NCBI GenBank assembly: GCA_935421135.1
Contig: OW285196.1
Coordinates: 6,707,501-6,771,500, forward strand
Source of the DNA: Bugulina stolonifera
Lineage: Eukaryota > Bryozoa > Gymnolaemata > Cheilostomatida > Bugulidae
Length of the DNA stretch: 64,000 nucleotides
Reading direction: 5' to 3'
Positions 1 through 14,076 of the stretch are shown here, piece after piece. The translations under genes and the position numbers were made by a program. The first letter of the stretch is position 1. Each line of letters begins with the position of its first letter. The notes beneath the pieces were generated by a model, which saw only the letters and a program-made list of their open reading frames with translations, was not told the DNA's origin and made no database searches.

Positions 1-2928
1 TTAGTGGTAGCACCTACAGTAGTATTCATCGCAGTATTAGTGCTAGTAGTTGTTGCAGGGGTGATAGCAATAAGTAACACAGCCACTGCTACCAGATTTC
101 ACTGAATCTTTAGCTCATTAGGCCTACTCTAGCATAGAGCCATCCCACTTACATCTACATGTACATTGTACTTCTTCCGCAGCTGAAACCACTGCTTCTG
201 GTGTCATGCAATTTGTTTGCTGTTAGTCTTTTATGTTCTACCCTTGTCTGTTGTTAACCCTTTACATTACCGGTCCGAGATCTTCTAATCTTCTTCAGCT
301 CTCTTTGCTTAACCTAGATTGCATGATCTGTAGACTGTTAGTTGTGCAAGTTACTGAGAATTTGCTTAGTCACTTCCTAGCTTTTGCTTTTTTTGCTTCA
401 ATTCATCACGTGATAAAGCTCAGTCTGGTTAGTAGGGAAATTGATAGAAGCTTTAAATATTATGTAAGAACCTGCTTTTCTAGTTGTTATTGGCCTATTC
501 ATGTAGGAAATATATTGGAGTTAATACAGGTCCATGGTTATCTTTCAAAACATTTCATTTTTTTGGTTGCTGCTGTAATATGGTAAATGTTTACACCACT
601 TGACCATCAGTCTAAAGATTTAGTGCATAGGAAGAATTAATACACAATGTAATAATGATATTTTTCATGTTAACATAGGCATGGACATGGATATTCTGAA
701 TGATCTGGTTTGCTGAGGTGGGCCGTCCAAGTATGCCTAATATTGGTATGTATTAAACTAGTAAACATTTGTCGCAGTTGGATTTGTCTCCAGTGGGGAA
801 TTTCCAACAGTATTGAAAAAGATATTGTCTTGAAGGATGGTAAACCGAGGCTTGTAAATGAGTTATGTATAACCTGAGTAAGAGTGTATCTTCCATGGAA
901 TAATATGTTTGAATTATGTAAACTTTTTTCAGTAAATGTTGCCCGTTAAAGCTACCCTTCCAGATATTCTCAGGCATTAGGTGTCAGGTGAATTTGCTAT
1001 GTCTCAAGTTATTAAATGTACATATAACTTGCTGCTTTGTAGCAGCTGGAGAGAAGGTGTTGAAGAAACTTATATGAGGGCAATACCGCATCCAGGGATC
1101 TAAAATACATTGTGCAGTAAGAAATGTGTGTAGCTCTATCCTTAATAATATTAGACTATACAGTGGCTATAAGGTTCACTTTTTGTTAAGCTATTTAACG
1201 TCCTTTACGATTATATACATTTTAGGAGATATTAAAGCATAAAGTGTACCAATACCACTAATACAAGAGTAACTGCATCCATCTTGCCGTTTCAAATATT
1301 TGTTTCAATTTCTTCCAAGTAATGTGCTACCATTACAGGGCATAGGCCTACACACTTACATTGCTCTGCCTCCACCTACCAAAATTAAGAAAAATCATGA
1401 TATTCAAGAATAATCTGTGGCACACAAATAATTTCTCTTGTTTAGTTATCTACATGTATGTCTGAATAATCTGTGTTTTTGTAGGTCTTAGGCAACTTTA
1501 GTTGACTTAACCTCCATGTGTGTCAAGAAAGAATTGTAGCCAGCATCAGTGAGTATCATTGTAGTGTTTAAATTCAACTTCGTACTCTATCTCAGTACCC
1601 ACTACCATTATGCGCCATGGTCTCCATTAATGGAGCAGTATGTTCTTATTATGTTCCAAAACTGAAACTTCTAATTTGGGTTGCGTTTGCTAGTCTGTTG
1701 TATAGTACAACCATATTATAATGTTTCTATCGGTATACATGTAAATGGTATTTGCAGGAAACTTACTCTCTGTAGACTTTCTATTGTAGAATGTTTTCTT
1801 AATGAAGGGCAGCTTCAATAATTGATGAGTAAGCGGACAGTGCAGGATCTAAGCAACTATTTGTCTATTACTGAAAATAGAAGTTTATTCAGGATAAGCC
1901 ACATGCACTATATATACAGATACAAATGAGTTGAAAGGTTAGTTGGAGAAAGTACCTTGATACACTTAGAGACCAATCATATGATGCAAGCCAGCATTTA
2001 ACAAGTACATTGTGTACATTATTCTGATGTGAAAATCAGCTAATTAATTAATTAATATTATAGTTTTCCACAGCAAGTACAACAGCCCTTATTTGAGACT
2101 AAATGCGCTAATAGCATCACTTTTGGTTTGGCCAGAGTAACAAGAAATAATCTATGCTCTTCAATTTGCATTGCTTTGTAGCATATGCTTAGCATCTTGT
2201 CCTAATACTGCAATTTTACAGCAATCTAAATCTTGCACTATACAATAATTTTATACCGCTACTAACATTATACTGTTTGAAAACTGTAGGTTGTTACATG
2301 GATTTTTACCCCTTATTTACATGTACATGTGCATGTAGATTAGCATTCATGTTGAGATGGAACCCTTAGCGCTTTCTGTACTTTCACAGGTCTAATAAGT
2401 TGATACTAATTTGTAATGTACATGTATTACATAACAGATAGCTGAAGAGGTGAATGAACTGTAGGGGGAGCAGACAAATTCATAGGCCTAGACTTGGTTC
2501 AACTGCTATAGACATAACAGCTGGAAGCACATTGTACAATGTAAGTTCAATCCCTTGCATAATTTTCAACAATCTCACAGTTTACCCAGCTATGGTAACT
2601 TTTTCACTCTTGACAGCATTTTATGAAGGTTTAAGGAGTGTCGCTAATCTCCCATAGAGATGCTATTTGGACAACTTTATGGAAAAATGTTGCTGCAGCA
2701 AAAGACAAGTGAAATGTTCTGTATTTTAGATATATGAAAAGGGAATTCGCTCTGCTCAAGAGAACCGTCACCAGTGATGAAAAAGATGCGGAGGCCATGG
2801 GTGAAAGAAATCCAAAACTATGTAATTGTACATTGACTTGGTTATCAAAGCTTTTAACTGGTATTACAAGACAGTGCCTTAAAACTGTTTTAATAAACTG
2901 TATAATGTGGTGACCGGCTGCCCTTGAC
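1..2928. other. Intergenic or intronic DNA, no supported gene
   Basis: AT-rich sequence with short open frames only, none with recognisable protein features or convincing splice structure. It contains scattered TAGGCCTA octamers (about 122, 1346 and 2487). A stretch near 2720-2890 on the plus strand is open and somewhat GC-richer after a possible acceptor (ttttag at about 2729), so a small exon is possible. I cannot name it or link it to another exon. Confidence 0.5.
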
Positions 2929-3018
2929 ACTGAGGCCGCCCTTGACACTGAGGCCGCCTTTGACACTAACGCCTTTGACACTAACGCCTTTGACACTAAC
3001 GCTGCCCTTGACACTGAC
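2929..3018. repeat. Short minisatellite (15-18 bp units)
   Basis: Tandem copies of two related units, cccttgacactgaggccg (18 bp) and cctttgacactaacg (15 bp), about five to six in all. The alternation of unit lengths points to slippage of a common ancestor. Open frames across it are a by-product of unit lengths divisible by three. Confidence 0.85.
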
Positions 3019-3698
3019 CGCAGTAAGACCTACCAGACAGCTCTATGTTAATCTGTGTCTGTGACAGGACACTAAGCAGGCCAGGCCAAGTGGTTAGATG
3101 GCTATCATCCATATTAATCTATTATGTAATTGTTGTGCAATAATCACCCATTATCTTATCTGTGATATTTATATTATTATACTTACTTGTGTATTCTCTT
3201 GTCTCAGTACTACAGAGTATATAAGAGGACAATTTCATTGTACAAAGGATTCATTGTTATACCTAGATAGTGTTTTTCACACAATACACTATTCTACTTA
3301 AACTACTTAATACCACTGAATAGTTGATCTGGGAGCACATAGGATAGCAGCAAACCCAGTACCTACTTAGGGTGGCTTGAACCAATAAGAAGTTATCATC
3401 TCTCTACTCTTACAAGTTAGCAGTGGCTGGCCTGTGGCGCACAGCCATTACAATAATGTTTTATTATTTCACTTTATGATAATTACATCACCCAATGATG
3501 CAATGTTTCCCAACTACAGGTTATAGGGTGCCCAACACTACAACATTAACTAATGCAACAGTATCACTAAAATGCACAATAATTAACATTGCCAAACAGA
3601 GTGAATTTTGCTCTTGAACGTAGGCACAATCTCATTCGCTAGCTGTTCATTGTTAGTAGGAAATAGCAGTTCATGTAGTTATACCTTGGTGTATTAGT

Positions 3699-3876
3699 AG
3701 TTGTCCTCTCTTCACACACTGACCATCAGCAGTACAGAAAACACCCAGCCTTGCATGTGCATTGTCTACTGGGCACTCATTAGCTATTTATTGTAATTAT
3801 AAATTAGCCTTTCTCAGCCAGTTATGTTCAACTTCTACCAGCAAAACACAAATGGTGAGAGAGAGGACAACTTCTA
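3699..3876. repeat. Inverted pair of GTTGTCCTCTC motifs (possible MITE)
   Basis: The plus-strand motif agttgtcctctc at about 3699 is followed by its inverse, gagaggacaactt, at about 3861. They are roughly 160 bp apart and pointing at each other. The internal sequence shows little further symmetry. The arrangement resembles other inverted pairs of the same motif in this window and is probably a decayed small inverted-repeat element. Confidence 0.4.
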
Positions 3877-4013
3877 TTTACAACAATTCTCTGATGAATG
3901 AACAAAATCTAGGAGTATCAACTTGATATACATGTTGCAATTCTAACTAAATTTGTAATCTAAATAATAATTATTCTTCAGGAGCAAGGGCCTTCATTTA
4001 ATAATGATCATAG

Positions 4014-4098
4014 AGAGAAGTTATCCTCTCACTTTCCATCTGTCTCCTACTGGTAGAAATGAAACAAAATAGATTGAGAGAGGACGACTTCCAACTGC
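4014..4098. repeat. Inverted pair of GTTGTCCTCTC motifs
   Basis: agaagttatcctctcac (about 4016) and tgagagaggacgacttcc (about 4078) form an imperfect inverted repeat of about 18 bp per arm. Past the right arm, a caatcaatag stretch resembles the sequence beyond the same motif at 14.89 kb and 49.55 kb. This suggests one repeat family. Confidence 0.45.
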
Positions 4099-7000
4099 AA
4101 TCAATAGTTTTGTGCCTATGAATTGTATTTCTCCAAAATACATTCAATATCAATAAAGAATCTTCCTGAGAAAGGATTAAGTTATGATTTAATATTTTTA
4201 TGTGTAGCCTATTCACAATTCACTGTATTATAAATTATATTCTATAAGTCTGTGTGCATCTAGTATGTACATGTAGGATGAAGCTCCCCGTCTGTATTCT
4301 TCAACCAAAACAAGAGCAGCAACATCACAGCAAAACAGGTTAAAATGACAGCTCAAGAACTCTCTGTTTGGGTTTTGGGGCACCACTGTTAATGCTGGGT
4401 TTAATGGGCAGTGACTGAAGAGCAGTAGTGAAAATGTGGTGAAATCATACACCACCATTAATAGATGAGAAACAGCTAAGCATGTGATACATGTACATTG
4501 TACATCTACCATGTACGTAAATGTACATGTACAATGTATATGAAATGACACAGACTTATTCTGTCCCATCCTTACATTGCACTTGCACTGTATTGAGAAT
4601 ATTAAGATTATGTGATGTGCATGTAGACAGGTGTACAATTATACATGTCATATGAAAGTTAATAATATTAAATATTTTAGCTTCTCAATTTGAAGTGTAT
4701 TGTACCAAATTGCAATACCTGCTTGAAAGGGCTGCAGTTGCACTAACACATTTACCTACGTGGTACTATTAGTTAGAGTAGGCTAAGGCATGAAAGTACA
4801 TGTCATTCCTTTCTCTTGCACTACCTGTTGCCTTGCTTGCAAATAATTGAGAACGAGGAAGTACTAACAGCAGTTGGTCTATCAATATTATTACATGTAG
4901 TTCAACAAAGGTGGCCAGGGCTGATCCCTGCTCCTCTTTGATATACAGTATATCTACAATTTATTAGCCACAGGGGCCCTTGTGACATGTGTTCTGCACT
5001 TTTTCTCTCTGCCTTAGAGATCTTTGTTGTTGTTGAGACAATGAGTTGAAGAATTACATACCTACATGTTGGATTATAATACTCTTAAACATTAAATAAC
5101 AACACCAGATCTCTCAAAATGTTTTACATAATATACAATGTACTGTACATGTACATGTTGTATAACATGTACATGTACATCACATATTGTTCATAATAAG
5201 AGTCATGTACTAGCAGTGTACATGCATAATATAAAACATACTGTGTACAATTATCTAACAATCTAACAGACTATCCAAACTTATGTTCCCTGCAGAACCG
5301 AAGCAATTAGGGTAGTTAGAATAGACAGACAGAGCCGAATCTATCACACAGATCATAACCATGTAAATGTGAGAGACATACGTACATTGTATATCGGACA
5401 TAATAATTATTCTAGTGAGACCAGCAGCAGTAGGTCATACATAAACAAAAGATTGAAGGTTCTCTCAGTGTTTATTTTAGCATATTGTATAGCTTCAGGT
5501 TGTGTACTACCCATGAACGCAATTTTTAGTACATTCTTCCAGCAGACAACGACTAAAGTAAGCCTAATCTACCAAGAATACCTACATGTACATGTTGATC
5601 AATCCATTAAAACAACAGAAAAATAAAATTATAGATGTCACATACATGTAAAGAGAATACAACTTCAGTTCAGAATATACAAATGTACATGTGCATGTAT
5701 CTTGCTAGCAGCTCTAAGAGGAACACCATGGATGCATGAACGCAATACCATACATGTACATGTATATTATGTAAGTTACAAAAATGTGGTAGGAGATGCA
5801 CTGTTTTTGTAGCAACTGTGTTTACTCAGCTGTGTAAAAGAGAGGGCAACCATTAGTGTAGATGGGACATACTGAAAACCAGCATCTAATATTATACTTG
5901 CTTTCTGTAGGAGGCTTTCAATTATTTCATGTATATATTTAGTAGTTGTCCTCCCTCCTCCACAGCTGAACAATTGCAGTATACATACACGTAGCTGCTG
6001 ACGCGTGCATTGTAAATGATATTCGTACTAATAGTAGTTGGAGCACTTTTGTACTTGGTCAAATACGCATGTTAAATCCACATAATTTAACACTTGGATG
6101 TTTTATTCCCTGCATAACATTTGAGAGAGGGGAGACAACCCAGAAACATTGTGAAAAAATAGCACATGCATTAGCCCAGAAGCCTATAGCATTGACACTT
6201 GTATCATAGTACTGCTGTGTCATGATATTTAACAACATTATCAACTATAGCTTGGCTTCTGGAGTCTTGTTATGCTCCTACTGTAGAATGAACTTGGTAG
6301 AAATACTTTACTTACATGTACATCCAGAAAGACTGATTCTAGAAGCAATTCAAATTTAAATTGGTTATGAACTCATGATCATGACTTGTGAAGAAGTCAC
6401 TAGTGGTTTGGGCTAGGATTGGCATTGTTTGTACACCATAGTAGCGTGAAAAAATAAACTCTGCTTTCCTTAATGCTCTTTCACAGAAGGCAACTGTTTT
6501 GTACATATTTTCGACACCTGCCTAGTAGTTCCAGCTGTAGTATAAGTCTAACATACATGTGCATGTAAATAAACAGAGAAACATAATTTGTATTGAATAC
6601 TTGTTTTATTACAACCTGTTTATTACAATAATTACATAGATATAATTGAATTATTATACTTCTTTCCTTTTCCCTTCCTCTGTAATCTCTTCTTATTCTG
6701 CAAATGAAAATCAGAATTTTATTACTGCAATTTGCAGAAGAAAATCACAACTTTGTAGAGGCTATGTTGATGAATGTTGGTGCAACATTGGCAGAATGAC
6801 TACTGCTTACCAGCAGAACCCTTTTACTGACACTAAATAATACTAACTAATTACATGACTAATTCTACCAGCTTCTTATTGATTGCAATTACATGGGTTG
6901 AGGATCAAACAGGTGACTGGGCCCCCAAGCTAGAGGCCAGGTACATAGCGGCCAGGTACATTGCCAGGTACTAGCGATATTACATGTACATATAATATGG

Positions 7001-8437
7001 CTGTGTGTTCACATGCATTTCAGTTTGTAAAACTGCATGAAATGTGGTTGAATACGACATTAATGCAGCACAAATGCAGGCATCAGTCGCTGAAATTTTC
7101 AGATTGCTGGCCAAGACTATGAATAACAATAAAACACAATAAATGATTGCTAAGCCAGGGACTTGCACATGCATGTACCAAACATACATGTACATTTATT
7201 AAAATTTGAATTGAATACCACTGATTTAGGACCTACATTGCACAAATATATCATTTATTTTAATTGTGACATACAGTACCTGTAGTTGAATCCATTAGTA
7301 GGAAAGGGAGCATAGGAGTGAAGTATCTTTCTTCTTCGTAAGCCCATCATTACTGAAACATAAAACAACAAAAGGTTGATCATCATTACTTATGCAGACA
7401 GTTCACCTGGCCACTAGGATTAAATGTAGAAACAGTAGAAATAAAATTATACAATATGGCTAGTGCTACCCTCTATCATTACATTAATTAACCCATGCCA
7501 ATATCTTGTAATAAAACTAGGGGTTCTATCAAAATATCTATTTTTAAACTCTGCGGCATCATGGAGCATGGTATCTCATAATTTTGTAGAAAGATACAAT
7601 ATTAATGACTGAACTGACATAAATACTCGATCAGAAATATGTTACACGGGACTGCTTGATTGTTAGAGACTATTTGTACGTGTCAACAGAGATCTATATT
7701 ATTGTGAATACATGAGAAAGGCAATCATCTAAGTATGTGTATAAGCTAAGTTGCAACTGTGAGAGGTTGTTGTGCAAACAATGTTTAGTTGACTTGCAAT
7801 CTAAACTAATTTTGTGCACCCATAACTATGACAAGAATGGTAAAACAACCGGCTACCATTTTTCTATTAAGTTCATTAGCCAAATTTTCACTTACTAACA
7901 AACAACCCTGCGAAGAGCATGATAGACATAGTTAGCTTTTCTCTAAATTCATTAGAAGATCTCCCATGTATCTAAATAGAATCAGAGTAGTCTCTCCCCC
8001 ACATGCTTGTGTTACCTAGAAATACATATTATACAAAGACATGTTTACTATGATAGCAGGTTTGACTATTTGATACAATGTACAGCGTGAAAAAGTTGAG
8101 AAAATCGGATACAATTTATGCGAATTGACATTATTAGTAAGGGTGGGTAACTTTCACTGCAAACATTATCATGGAAATTTTAACCATTTTTGACTACTTT
8201 TCGTGCAGTTTAGCATGAGATAGTTACTCCACTAACAGTTTAGATATGATTATAAAGCTATGACAGCCATGGTGCTAAATAGTGGGTTTGCATAGAAGGT
8301 CAACTTTAACAATCAACTTAATAATCTTAATTTAATTGAGACTGTACACCCCATGACATTGAAAAATCCACTGAAATCAATTAAAGTTAATTCGGAACTG
8401 GGAAAGAGGTCTATTTATTTTACTGCCGCTAATCTAT

Positions 8438-8610
8438 TTGGTGAGCATGCGTGGGACCTACGAGGCCTCCACGGTGGGGTCTATGCGGGACACCTGGCTG
8501 CTCATCTCTGGGAGCTTGATGCATAGTGGGTGGGCGCAGCGTGTGTCCCTGGTTGCATGTGTCAGCCTTCTGTGGCTGGCGAACCTCTGGAATGGGGCTG
8601 TCACAACTCT
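8438..8610. other. GC-rich patch, possible coding remnant
   Basis: A block of about 170 bp is markedly GC-richer than its surroundings and open on the plus strand; about 54 codons are also open on the minus strand. I recognise no domain on either strand and see no clear splice sites. It could be an exon, a transposon fragment or a captured sequence. Confidence 0.25.
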
Positions 8611-8788
8611 AGTTTCGAACTATCTGATTAGCCCCATGTTCTATTACCTTATTTTAATATCACTACTATTTGAATAATGATGACATAAACTAATATAAAT
8701 AAATGAAAAAAAACATGACTCTGTCAGAAGTGCCATGATGTTCAATCACAACCCAAAGTAGTTTGACAGCATGCATGTTCTTTACAAA

Positions 8789-8892
8789 TAAGAAATTTAC
8801 TGGGCTGCATTTGGTCTTCTAGTTGGTTGTAGTAAAGCACTGCAGCCTACATGATTTTGACAGTTGGTTCAGTTTTGGAGTTCAAATAACCT
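8789..8892. repeat. 104-bp direct repeat, copy 1
   Basis: Identical by eye to 9404-9507. The copies begin taagaaatttactgggctgc and end with ataacct. Just after this copy is cttacagcttcatagga, which recurs at about 9125 between the two copies. The local duplication is therefore probably complex. Confidence 0.9.
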
Positions 8893-9403
8893 TACAGCTT
8901 CATAGGATATTATATACTACTAGGTGTAAATTTATACACTTTGTAATACATGTTGGTTAGGGCATTGCATGGCTGAAATGCAGGTCAAGTAGGCCATTCC
9001 TGTCTGTTTACCTTAAACAATTTTAGTCATATGTGATACATTTAGCCTACTATTTTAGGTTTAATCTAGTTTTGACCAACCAGGCAGGCATCCTAAGTAC
9101 AATAATACACTAGGGAATTTTTGCTTACAGCTTCATAGGATTTGCTCCCACATAAGTCTGACTCTTCCTTTGATGTTGGAACCACACTTTCTGGTAGCTG
9201 CCAAGTGTCTGCATCTTTCTGTCTTTTCCTTGCATCAAATAAAAATCCTGAAAATGATATGGAATATAATAATATAACTACTAGTTAATGCAATAATGGT
9301 TTGAGCAGATGAAGTTTTGATCAATCATTTACATAAATATAAATAATGTTATTTAGGCCTATATCTACATGACTGTATAATAAGCACCGGTCTGAATTGA
9401 TTG

Positions 9404-9507
9404 TAAGAAATTTACTGGGCTGCATTTGGTCTTCTAGTTGGTTGTAGTAAAGCACTGCAGCCTACATGATTTTGACAGTTGGTTCAGTTTTGGAGTTCAA
9501 ATAACCT
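9404..9507. repeat. 104-bp direct repeat, copy 2
   Basis: Second copy of the repeat at 8789-8892, in the same orientation about 615 bp downstream. The lack of visible differences suggests a recent duplication or gene conversion. It has no coding potential. Confidence 0.9.
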
Positions 9508-9794
9508 AGGAAAGTTTAAGTTTTTTCTTCATCCCTTCACCTTTTCACCTTATTCTTAGCTAACCTACAGCAACAAGCAACCGGGTACAAAGAAACCCTT
9601 GTCTTCACTCACCAAAGTTTATGAAGATAAGGGTTGCAGTCTTCTACAAGTCGGCTAGCTACCGTAAATCCGTTTATCCTGCTAGCCAATAGGTGCACAG
9701 CTCCTTGGCACAGTCTCCTATGGGATGCGTAGGATAGTTGTAGTTCACTACATAACAAAGCTAAATTTAAACTTCTTATTTCAGTCTCTATCCA

Positions 9795-11222
9795 ACAGAG
9801 CTGGATCTAAGTCAACAGGTCGACTCATTGTAAACTTTTGGAGGCAAGCCAAGTTGAAGTCAAGTCAGAGCTGCTTCAAGTCAGTGTACAATGCAAGTCT
9901 CAAGTCAAGTGGGAGACAACTTCAAAAAACATTGACAGGTTTTTTTACAAAACATCGCCTTTTTAATAGACATTGCAATCTATTGCATACCAGAGCTGGG
10001 TCCAAGTCATAGATTGACTTGCTAAGTCAAGTCATACGTCGACTTGACTTGGACTTGTCAACACGCTGACTTGATTTGAATTTGACTTGCATATCAATGT
10101 GACTTGACTTGGACGCAGCAATGACTTGTGATTTTGACTTGGGTTCTGTCAAGTCAATGTGGAGAATAAAGTAGTGCAAGTAGTATGGTGTAAGTAGTGA
10201 ATACAATGCACAATGCAATAATTAGTCAATTAAACTACAATACGTAGACTGGAATTGCAGGACTGGCCAGTAGACACTCTGTACTGTCCCATGTTCTGTT
10301 TATATGCTATGTAACACAGTATCACCGTCACCAATACTGTATATAATACTACATGACCAGTCTCAACTGTAGTGCCAATATTGCTACATACATAGACTAG
10401 TTGCCATAATTAATGTCTAGCATACATGCCCATCCAACTACATTTTGGCATGGTTTTTCATGCATTGGAATGTCTACTAAAAGAAAAAAAGTGATGTTTG
10501 GAAAGATGTACAATAATCTTGAAGTTGTCTCCCACTTGACTTGCATTTTAACTTGCAAGGAGACAAGCGGCCTTGAACTTGACTTGTGACTTGCATGACA
10601 GCTGACTTGACTTGAGGTAGCACTGACTCGACATGGACTTGACTTGCCTCCAAAGTTTTAAAAAATAGCTTGACTTGTTGACTTGCAAGTCGACTAGGAC
10701 ACAACTCTGTTTCAAACCATGCAAAAGTTTAGCCGGGTATGCATGCCATTCAACTATGATAAAGAACCAGTCTATAGATGATGTAATGAATGATATTGGC
10801 ACTGATATCTAGACTGGTCATGTGGTATTGTACATTAGTAATGGTGATACAGTGTTTAATCGGACGTAAGCAGCACACGATAAGGGGGTGTCAACTAGCT
10901 ACCCTGTAATTCCATACTAGTTCATATTGTAGTGCATAGTCTCAAACCCCTAACCTTGATATACTCTGAGGAAAGTGATATGTGGGTAGACTTGTTTTTT
11001 TATGTTGGCTAAACAGTGTACACACTTTTATCCGTCACATTGACTTGGTATACCCCAATTCAAAGTCCTAAGTCACAAGTAATTCAGATTTTCAAATTAA
11101 GTCAAGTGAAGTCACATTGATGTGCAAGTCAAAGTCAAGTCACCAAGTTGGCAAGTCCAAATCAAGTCGACTAGTGAATTAAATTCTTGTCAAGTCAAAC
11201 CTATGACTTGGACCCAGCTCTG
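9795..11222. mobile_element. AAGTC-rich composite non-autonomous element
   Basis: The region is saturated with caagtcaagt / acttgacttg words in both orientations. The word cagagctgggtccaagtcat at about 9991 reappears inverted at the right end (atgacttggacccagctctg, about 11201-11221), giving terminal inverted repeats. A second inverted pair lies partly inside: sequence at about 9830-9980, including gtgggagacaacttcaa, is mirrored at about 10520-10690. Two related elements, one nested or adjacent, explain this best. No transposase frame is visible, and I could not find a convincing target-site duplication. Confidence 0.6.
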
Positions 11223-14076
11223 CTGCCTTACATGATAAAACTTAGGCCTACTACAACTTGGAAACTTTCAAAAAATTGATTTGCACGATTGGGAGGGATT
11301 TTGTGACTGTTTGAAAAGGACAGTTCAAAACAGGACCTTTCGAAACTGGACAGTTCAACACCAGGCAGTTTGAAACCTCTAAACCCTAGACTTCAAATAA
11401 TTTCTATTTTCAAAATTATCTTTTATTTATTTGAAATTAATTGTATGTAAGTTGTGCTCCTCTAAAAATAACCAAAACAGTTTCGAACAGTCCGGTAGTG
11501 AAATGTCCTGTTTTATCTGTCTTTTTGAAATGCCCCTTTACCACTGTAAGGATAGGGCTTACACAGTAAAAGGCCTTATTAAATACTCAATTAATATTAC
11601 CTTTAAAGTTAGTTTTCAGCATTTATTTTATTAACAGGGTAAACAATTTAATAAAAAATTAAAATTTAATCACATTTTATTATTTACTATAATTTGTTTT
11701 TATATAACTATGCTGTAATTAGGCCTATTACCAATAATAATTTAATTTAATTATTTGTTCATACGAGTATTACATTATTAAATTTTATAATACTAATAGT
11801 ACGCATAGGGACCTATACCATATGCTAGTATAAGAATTTAAATTAGTAATATATTGTCCGCATTCATATGGAGATTATTGTGTCTGCTTACTTCTTTTCA
11901 GTTTTTAGCCATTTACGATGTTGGCAAATGAAAACAATAATAAATTCTAATTCAAAAATAAAATTGGTAGACATTTAGGCCTAAAATATGATTGTTATAA
12001 TTATACTTATTTTACACTATTTTATATTAATTTAAACAATATCAATATGAATAATTGTTAAAACCATTTAAACTATTGACTATTTATTTAATTATATTAT
12101 AATGATTATTATTATTATCATAATTATTATTATAAATTTAATTTATATTGAAATTCACGCATTGGATTGATTATCTTAAAGTTATGTAATAATATTGCAT
12201 AAATTATTCATATGTCATACCACATCATATGGCTTCTATAGCATAATTATAGATGATAATGACTATGGGGAATTAAAATCACATGTAGTTTAGTAAAAGT
12301 ATAGTAATAGTGTAAGTATCGAGTAGGTCTAAAATAAAAATAAAAATACTCAACAGAATAGAATATCAATATTACTGAATATCAATATTATATATAATTA
12401 TCATTATAAATGATTGCAATTTGCACTAAAGAAATACTACACAGTGATAGTCAGAGCTTGAGAAGTAAGTGATTTGTGAAGCTAATGCTGAACTTCTCCC
12501 TTTTCAGCCAACAGCTGGTTCCATTCTAAAGTTCAAGCAGTAGGACAAAGAAACAAACTGAAACTGAAGCAGTCTGCATAATATGCAAGATGGAGGTTGG
12601 AAAACTCATTTCAAGAGAAGACAATTACATTATTAATAATAAATAGCCTTTAGGTCCTTTCCACTTATTTATAATGGGCCTCATGGTTGATGCCCTAGTC
12701 AAAAGACCATTGCTTCTAAGAAACCTGAGCTAAAGCATGCTTGCTGTTGGGGGTAACATTGACAAAATTAGAAGTTACTGCATAGACTATGGTCAACATA
12801 CCAAAGGTACTGCAAGTGTGAATAAGAAGTAGAAGAACATCAAAATTACTTGTACAAGAAAAATATGAATTAAATTTAGCCATATTATCATTTGAGACCA
12901 AATAATCAGTTGTCCACCCCCACTCAAAGCTGATCCAACTGGCCTGCAATCAATAGACCGTTCATTCATGACGCAATGTACTTGTAGCTATATAATAATA
13001 TAACAGCCACAGTTGTCATTTTACAAAAATGTATTGACACTGTGGTTGTTCTAGGGTACCCCCCTAGAACAACCATATTTTGCATCGCCTTTCAATCCTT
13101 CGATAACCTATATGGTAATTTTCCTGAGGGATGTACTGCTCTCAAACACCTCCATTTTTATAAGTACATGTATGTGCAGTGTGGCATGTTGTACATGTGC
13201 ATGTAAGTATTTGTAACATACCTAGTAATTATGGCCTACACATTGACAATGTACCATTGCGATTGATACACTTTGCTACAACTGTCCATTCAACCGATTT
13301 AATGTTTACTACTTGCCACACTCTACATATTATAAGTAATATTAGTAGGATCAATGGCTAAAATAGATTCACCAATACTTCATACCAAACAGAACTTTAT
13401 ACGTGTATATGTGCAATGGAACTTGCTTAATTCAGCCTCCGATAATTCAAAATCTTTGTTAGTTCAAACTATTAGTTATGGTTCCTGCTGAGTACTATAT
13501 GAATGGCTTCAATCAAGTGATGTGATCTTACAATTCAAACCCAGGCCTAATTTATTTCTATTATGACGGTCCCTTGGAGTTTGAAACAAACAAGTTTCAC
13601 TGTACTAGTAAAGTTACTGTAGGCTACTTACATGACTCTACTTCTCAAGTTACACCGTGCATCATCAGGGGAATAAGCAGTAATATAGTAATAGGCCTAA
13701 ACTGTCACATTAATAACTCAACACATAACCAGGAAGTAAATCTAAGATTTGATTGGTCTGTAAAAGTTAAATGCTTGATAGCCAATGCATATGATTGCAG
13801 TTTCGTTTCAAATTACAAATACACTAGAGTTCCATTTGTGGGTGATGCAATTGTACAACTGCAATGAAGACTGTGTAGTAGTCATTGAATATACAATGTA
13901 CAATGTACTGTTGTTTATTACATTCTGTTTTACCTAAAGACGCACAAACTGTAGAACATCAAACTACAGTGGGTATATATTTCATGCAAGACACCTACAA
14001 AAATATAATAACAACCCTAATATTTGATCATTACTATTTACTTGTCTATTCATTACATGCACATCTGTTCGTATAA
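11223..14076. other. Gene-free stretch with extreme AT block
   Basis: No gene is supported. About 11,640-12,420 is extremely AT-rich (long runs of a/t with few g/c). A perfect hairpin at 13,043-13,075 is listed separately. An open frame at about 13,574-13,867 has no AUG near its start and carries a TAGGCCTA word, so I do not call it coding. Confidence 0.5.
13043..13075. repeat. Perfect 14-bp hairpin
   Basis: tggttgttctaggg is followed after a 5-nt spacer by its exact reverse complement, ccctagaacaacca. There are no mismatches. It may be the remnant of a tiny inverted-repeat element, or a cruciform or structured RNA site. Confidence 0.8.

Larger units (their letters stand above)
3019..8430. 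other. Gene-free stretch with dispersed repeat motifs
   Basis: No gene is supported. The stretch holds many ACATGTACAT-type words (for example around 4490-4540, 5140-5180 and 5750-5765). It also holds several copies of the GTTGTCCTCTC / GAGAGGACAAC motif, listed separately where they form inverted pairs. A single copy, agttgtcctccc, is at 5944. Short open frames here carry no domain signature. Confidence 0.5.

Noticed and set aside
233..586. 117-codon plus-strand frame
   Set aside because: Leu/Phe-rich by base composition, no signal peptide followed by a domain, no promoter or poly(A) support.
13574..13867. 97-codon open frame on the plus strand
   Set aside because: It begins at TTG, has no AUG or clear splice acceptor, contains the repeat word TAGGCCTA, and shows no domain.
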